From: Campylorhamphus procurvoides
Taxonomy: Eukaryota > Chordata > Aves > Passeriformes > Dendrocolaptidae
Assembly: GCA_013396655.1 (NCBI GenBank)
Contig: WBMV01008435.1
Span: 434,001-498,000 of the forward strand
Reading direction: 5' to 3'
Length of the DNA: 64,000 bases
Below the pieces are notes generated by a model. It made no database searches. It was given only the letters and a program-made list of their open reading frames with translations, and was not told the origin of the DNA. Position numbers and translations under genes: made by a program. This document shows, piece by piece, positions 62,601 through 64,000 of this stretch. Position 1 is the stretch's first letter; every line of letters begins with the position of its first letter.

Positions 62601-64000
62601 GTCTCACTTTTTACTGAGAATGATTAACTACAGATTTGTATAAAACGTAGTTTTGCTGCTGTGCAGGAAAATGAAGGAAACCCAAGAGGACAGTCTTAAA
62701 AACACATGAATATTAAGGCTGCAGGACTGGAACAATCTGTCCTACATCTATCTACGATATTCTGTTCTTCTTAAAGTGAAGTTTTTGAGGACCTCCTAAT
62801 CTATCAGCCTTCTATAATTTCTGATCCCTTCCAGCCCTGCTGAAGAACTATCTGGAAAAGAAAGGGGGCATATGAGGGACATGAGAGGCTGTGTGAGTAA
62901 GTGCTGACCACCAGTGCCAGAAAGTTACTCATGGCTACTAGTTCTCTCCTTTTCATCCTACTGCTGCTTCATCAGACAAGTGACTTCAGATCAACAAGTT
63001 AAATGTGAAGTAAAGACCTTTCAAGAACTTCTCCATGGCAGTAACTGATTTAATTCATGCCACAGAAACTTTGCTATTAGCTGTCAAGGTAAACTAGCAA
63101 ACCTAGTAACAGTTTAACATCCTGTCTATCTCTGTCAGGTAATCTTCCCTTTGAATAACATGGACTGCTGAAAATCAAAGCTTTTTCTTTCTCTGCAAAT
63201 AGCACTTTTGCAAATCCCATGAATGACACGGAGTGCCAGTTCAGACTGTGACTCACCCTGGAGCTTCATTCATGGGATCAGATAATAGAGACAGCAGAGC
63301 TTTGGGGTGTGTAGACACAGCATCCTATGCTTGGAGGTTGGAGCACTGCTTTTACATGGTGACTGACTGACTGACTGACTTGGGCTGTTGTAAGTATGTG
63401 GGAGGCAAGGGTGATAAATGTCAGCTGTGGACACAGCACACCTTCCCTGAGGGACAAAACCGCCCCAGTGGAGATGCATGAAGAAAAGCTGGAATGCCAG
63501 CTGAAGCACCCTGTTGCCATTCCTTAAAGCCACCACATAACAGATAAAGAAAGTCCTGGCCACAGTTAAAACGTTTTTTTCCCTCAACAGCTGTTGCTCC
63601 TACCACTTTTCCTTTGTGTCTTCATTTTAACGTGTCTCCACTTGCCTGAATCTTCTCCTTACTACAACCACAGCAGCTGAAGCTGTTAGCCAAGATATGA
63701 CTCTACTCCAACAATACATTGCTTGGTGAGTGGCACTGTGAGTTCCCAGATAGGTGCCTGTCACATCACACGTTATAATCTCTGCTTGCCCATTAGCAAT
63801 GCTGGCTTGCTTGCACAGCACTCAGCCAAGTGACGAGCAAGATACTAAATCAAGTTTCCTTCTGTCCATCTTGCACTGTTCCCAGGTGAAGTCCAAGGAA
63901 GCTGTGATAAATGCTGCTCTTAGAGCTTCAGATTCAATCACAGTTATTGACCAAGTTATTACAAGATATAGAGGACAGATTGCAGTCACTGTCACCAGAG
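56689..64000 (-). other. TRIM55: Presumed last intron of TRIM55
   Basis: Sequence upstream of the terminal exon acceptor on the - strand. I looked for the preceding TRIM55 exon (the family motif around PSWYKGQ) and did not find it, so it probably lies outside the window. The stretch is AT-rich, with T-runs at 57,130-57,146, 58,914-58,926 and 59,724-59,738 and a GACT microsatellite at 63,360-63,380. No CR1 fragment was recognised. Open frames up to 117 codons show no family features. Confidence 0.6.
63360..63380. repeat. (TGAC)n microsatellite
   Basis: Five units of TGAC plus one base, perfect; likely polymorphic in length. Confidence 0.95.

Noticed and set aside
56689..64000. Search for another TRIM55 exon on the - strand
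   Set aside because: No stretch with the expected family motifs and splice signals was found; open frames such as 62,110-62,415 do not fit.
1..64000. tRNA genes, CRISPR arrays, prokaryotic operons or endogenous retrovirus genes
   Set aside because: No B-box-like GGTTCGAATCC with cloverleaf, no regular spaced repeats, no operon-like packed frames, and no retroviral protein signatures seen.

Overview
The window is vertebrate nuclear DNA, almost certainly from a bird. The main evidence is a set of CR1 LINE fragments, one of which still carries the avian-type 3' end: two ATTCTRTG octamers after a CR1 tail. The background is AT-rich, most of the sequence is non-coding, and the one complete gene has a vertebrate exon-intron layout. 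I see no bacterial operon, phage, CRISPR array or defence system. I cannot name the species.

The complete gene is CRH (corticotropin-releasing hormone) on the + strand at about 53,113-54,490. It has a non-coding exon 1, a very short intron (53,234-53,462) and an exon 2 holding the whole 174-codon precursor. The 41-residue hormone lies at the C-terminus behind a Lys-Arg site and is followed by Gly-Lys for amidation. A TATA box, a consensus CRE and about 230 bp of promoter resembling mammalian CRH lie upstream, all within a CpG island at about 52,250-55,210.

Downstream on the - strand, 56,569-56,688 is the terminal coding exon of TRIM55 (MuRF2), recognised by its C-terminal tail and splice acceptor. 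CRH and TRIM55 are therefore tail to tail, as I recall for human chromosome 8. The remaining sequence to 64,000 is probably the last TRIM55 intron; I found no further exon there.

Positions 1-52,200 are a gene desert upstream of CRH. It holds at least seven CR1 fragments of different ages and orientations, one pair of inverted copies of an unnamed repeat (about 8,560-8,890 and 14,025-14,395), simple repeats, and several AT-rich blocks that look like possible conserved non-coding elements. The open frames in the desert (up to about 145 codons) look like chance. Two perfect-stem hairpins (about 3,008-3,038 and 26,913-26,966) and one weak coding-like patch on the - strand (about 39,885-40,040) are recorded as leads.

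Working together: CRH is the hypothalamic releasing hormone of the stress axis, and the desert upstream is where its long-range enhancers would be expected. TRIM55 is a muscle sarcomere E3 ligase that is a neighbour by position, not by pathway.
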